A stretch of 64,000 bases of DNA. Origin: Nocardioides iriomotensis (GTDB taxonomy: Bacteria; Actinomycetota; Actinomycetes; Propionibacteriales; Nocardioidaceae). The position numbers and the translations under genes are program-made. The notes below the pieces were generated by a model that saw only the letters and a program-made list of their open reading frames with translations, did no database searches and had not been told where the DNA came from. The DNA is taken from positions 124,001 through 188,000 of the forward strand of contig NZ_SDPU01000021.1 of assembly GCF_004168035.1 (NCBI RefSeq), written 5' to 3'. Of the stretch, positions 61,743 to 64,000 are shown piece by piece (the stretch's first letter is position 1; every line of letters begins with the position of its first letter).

Positions 61743-62659
61743 GTGTCGCCCAGTTCGGCGGACAGGTCGCGGCCGAGGCGGGCGGGCCGGGTGCCGGCGA
61801 GGTCGAGCAGGAGCGCCGTCGCGGCCGCGTCGGCTACCTCCTGCTGCTTCCCGGCCTGCTGTGGCTGGTGATCTTCTTCCTCGTTCCGACCGTCCAGCTG
61901 GTCGCGACCGGTCTCTACGACCCCAACGGCTCGCTCGACACCGGCTACGCCATGACGTGGTCGTTCTCCAACTACTGGGACGTCCTGGTCCAGTACCAGG
62001 AGCAGTTCCTCCGCTCCTTCGGCTACGCGCTGATCGCCACGATCGCCTGCATCTTCCTCGGCTACCCGCTGTCCTACGCGATCGCGTTCAAGGCCGGCCG
62101 CTGGAAGAACCTCATGCTGGTGCTGGTGATCGCGCCGTTCTTCACCAGCTTCCTCGTGCGCACGCTGGCGTGGAAGTCGATCCTCTCCGACAACGGCTTG
62201 ATCGTGGAGACGCTCAAGACCCTCCAGCTGATTCCCGAGGACGGCCGGCTGCTCGCGACGCCCGTCGCGGTCGTCACCGGCCTGACCTACAACTTCCTGC
62301 CGTTCATGGTGCTGCCGCTCTACGCGAGCCTGGAGAAGATCGACCCACGCCTGATCGAGGCCAGCAAGGACCTCTATGCCAGCGGCGTGACGTCGTTCCG
62401 CAAGGTGACGCTGCCGCTGTCGGCGCCCGGCCTGGTCGCCGGGACGCTGCTGACGTTCATCCCGGCCGCTGGTGACTACATCAACTCCGAGCTGCTCGGT
62501 ACGCCGCAGCAGCGGATGATCGGCAACGTCATCGACAACCTGTTCCTCGTGCAGCTCGACTACCCGGCCGCCGCGGCGAGCTCGGTGCTGCTGATGGTGG
62601 CGATCGTCTGCCTCGTCGTTTTCTACGTCCGCCGGGCCGGGACGGAGGACCTGCTCTGA
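61739..62659 (+). CDS. Polyamine ABC transporter permease (PotB type)
   Basis: A 306-residue permease with a polar N-terminal tail and six membrane segments. The EAA loop is LIEASKDLYASGVTSFRKVTLPLSAPG near 204-230, followed by FIPAAGDYINSELLG, characteristic of PotB/PotH. Start overlaps potA-like stop (ATGA). Stop overlaps the next start by 1 bp. Confidence 0.93.
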   Translation: MSVAQFGGQVAAEAGGPGAGEVEQERRRGRVGYLLLLPGLLWLVIFFLVPTVQLVATGLYDPNGSLDTGYAMTWSFSNYWDVLVQYQEQFLRSFGYALIATIACIFLGYPLSYAIAFKAGRWKNLMLVLVIAPFFTSFLVRTLAWKSILSDNGLIVETLKTLQLIPEDGRLLATPVAVVTGLTYNFLPFMVLPLYASLEKIDPRLIEASKDLYASGVTSFRKVTLPLSAPGLVAGTLLTFIPAAGDYINSELLGTPQQRMIGNVIDNLFLVQLDYPAAAASSVLLMVAIVCLVVFYVRRAGTEDLL

Positions 62660-63459
62660 TGTCGCGCGTCGGACGCTGGGTCAGCGAGCACGTGGTCATG
62701 GTGATCGCGCTGCTGGTGCTCTGCTACATGTTCCTGCCGATCTTCTTCGTGGTGCTGATGTCGTTCAACGCCCCGACGAGCCGGCTCAACTACGAGTTCC
62801 AGGCCTTCACCTGGGACAACTGGCTCAACCCGTGCGCGCCGGCCGGGATGTGCGAGTCCGTGGTGAAGAGCATCGAGATCGGCTTCCTCGCCACGGTGTT
62901 CGCGACGATCCTCGGCACCCTGGTGGCGTTCGCCCTCGTGCGGCACCGGTTCCGCGGGCGTGCCGGGACGAGCCTGCTGATCTTCCTGCCGATGGCGACG
63001 CCCGAGGTGGTGATGGGCTCGTCGCTGCTGGCCCTGTTCACCACGGCCGGGCTGGCCGGCACGCTGGGCTTCTGGTCGATCCTCGTCGCGCACATCATGT
63101 TCTGCCTGTCGTTCGTGGTCGTGACGGTGAAGGCCCGGCTCGCCGGCCTCGACTCGCGCTTCGAGCAGGCAGCGATGGACCTCTACGCCAACGAGTGGCA
63201 GACGTTCTGGCGGGTGACCTTCCCGCTGGTGTTCCCCGGCATCCTGGCCGCGGCGCTGCTGGCGTTCTCGCTGTCGTTCGACGACTTCATCGTCACGAAC
63301 TTCAACCACGGCAACACGATCACCTTCCCGATGTTCGTGTGGGGCGCCAACCAGCGCGGCATCCCGCCGCAGGTCAACGTGATCGGCACCGTGATGTTCG
63401 CGATCGCCCTCCTGCTCGTGCTCAGTGGGGGAGTCCTGCAGCGGCGCCGCGAGCGATGA
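62659..63459 (+). CDS. Polyamine ABC transporter permease (PotC type)
   Basis: A 266-residue permease with six membrane segments. FNAPTSRLNYEFQAFTWDNW near 35-54 and the EAA loop FEQAAMDLYANEWQTFWRVTFPLVFPG near 168-194 match PotC/PotI, as does FSLSFDDFIVTNFNHG. It is coupled to the flanking genes by 1-bp and 4-bp overlaps. Confidence 0.93.
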   Translation: MSRVGRWVSEHVVMVIALLVLCYMFLPIFFVVLMSFNAPTSRLNYEFQAFTWDNWLNPCAPAGMCESVVKSIEIGFLATVFATILGTLVAFALVRHRFRGRAGTSLLIFLPMATPEVVMGSSLLALFTTAGLAGTLGFWSILVAHIMFCLSFVVVTVKARLAGLDSRFEQAAMDLYANEWQTFWRVTFPLVFPGILAAALLAFSLSFDDFIVTNFNHGNTITFPMFVWGANQRGIPPQVNVIGTVMFAIALLLVLSGGVLQRRRER

Positions 63460-64000
63460 CCCGGCACACCCACCCGGCGCTCGTCGACGCGGCGCCGGAG
63501 GTGTACTGGCTCGACGACCCGGCCCGCCCCGCGGCGCTCCCCGCGCTCGACCGTGACGGCACGGCCGACCTGGTCGTGGTCGGCGGCGGGTACGCCGGGC
63601 TCTGGACCGCGCTGCGGGCCAAGGAACGCGACCCCGGGCTCGACGTCGTCGTGCTGGAGCAGGACCGCTGCGGCGACCAGGCCAGCGGCCGCAACGGCGG
63701 CTTCGCGTCCGCCAGCCTGACCCACGGGCACGGCAACGGGCTCGCCCGCTGGCCCGAGGAGCTGACCGCGCTCGACCGGCTCGGCGCGGAGAACCTCGAC
63801 GGCATCGGCGCGACGGTCGACCGTTTCGGCATCGACTGCCACTGGGAGCGCACCGGCGAGCTCACGACCGCCGCCGCCGCTCACGAGGTGGACGACCTGG
63901 CCGAGCTGGCCGCGTCGCTCCGGGCAGCGGGTCACGACGTCTCGCTGCTCGACGCCGCGCAGACGCAGGCGCGTGTCGCGAGCCCGACGTACCTCGGCGG
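63456..64000 (+). CDS. FAD-dependent oxidoreductase (PuuB/DAO type), 3' end outside window
   Basis: The first 181 codons of a second glycine-oxidase-superfamily flavoenzyme. The ATG overlaps the potC-like stop (ATGA). The N terminus PEVYWLDDPARP leads to DLVVVGGGYAGLWTALRAKE (GxGxxG near 43-48) and QASGRNGGFASASLTHGHGNG near 77, the hallmark of gamma-glutamylputrescine oxidase-like proteins. No stop is reached by base 64000. As a co-transcribed partner of the importer, it probably oxidises the imported polyamine or its conjugate. Confidence 0.88.
   Translation, partial: MTRHTHPALVDAAPEVYWLDDPARPAALPALDRDGTADLVVVGGGYAGLWTALRAKERDPGLDVVVLEQDRCGDQASGRNGGFASASLTHGHGNGLARWPEELTALDRLGAENLDGIGATVDRFGIDCHWERTGELTTAAAAHEVDDLAELAASLRAAGHDVSLLDAAQTQARVASPTYLG

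Overview
The window is high-GC (roughly 70% or more by eye), gene-dense actinobacterial chromosome. Gene order and small lineage-typical proteins (amt-glnK-glnD next to ftsY/ffh, a DUF2469 protein after rnhB, many leaderless genes with a TAnnnT box 6-7 nt before the start codon) suggest the Nocardioidaceae/Propionibacteriales. No rRNA, tRNA, CRISPR array, insertion sequence or prophage was seen. The first gene (ftsY) and the last gene (a flavin oxidoreductase) run off the window edges.

1-30357 is mostly a conserved housekeeping backbone. It holds protein targeting (ftsY, ffh), nitrogen control (amt-glnK-glnD), a ribosome/tRNA maturation run (rpsP, khpA, rimM, trmD with a fused acetyltransferase domain, rplS), secretion and RNA turnover (lepB, rnhB), a DNA-processing run (yraN, comM-like ATPase, dprA, xerC-like recombinase) and a translation/membrane run (rpsB, tsf, pyrH, frr, cdsA). 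Accessory genes interrupt it: a methyltransferase/amidohydrolase pair sharing one palindromic promoter box, a three-gene TetR operon with two identical operators, a VanW-like gene, and a lower-GC TadE/TadG pair (17.4-19.9 kb).

30.4-38.9 kb is a carbohydrate locus. A LacI repressor with an operator inside its own promoter is followed by a binding-protein-dependent ABC importer, a secreted helical-barrel protein with a carbohydrate-binding-like tail, a GH130-type phosphorylase and an AGE-family epimerase/isomerase. The likely logic is import of a beta-mannosidic oligosaccharide, phosphorolysis in the cytoplasm and isomerisation of the freed sugar.

38.9-50.96 kb is mixed: an ECF sigma factor divergent from a strongly acidic repeat protein, rlmN, a LOG-family protein, two small metabolic genes, a RIO-type kinase, an M1 peptidase, a propionyl-CoA-synthetase-like enzyme and a PAS-GGDEF-EAL protein.

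51.1-57.2 kb is a four-gene minus-strand group that looks sulfur-related: a beta-lactamase-fold/double-rhodanese protein, a secreted SBP56 (selenium-binding protein/methanethiol oxidase)-like propeller, a membrane-anchored protein of unknown function and a YeeE/YedE-type transporter. This is the best candidate for an undescribed system.

57.2-64.0 kb is a polyamine-type locus: a PuuB-like flavin oxidoreductase (apparently starting at CTG) and an Lrp/AsnC regulator, divergent from a complete potDABC-like importer followed by a second flavin oxidoreductase cut by the window end.
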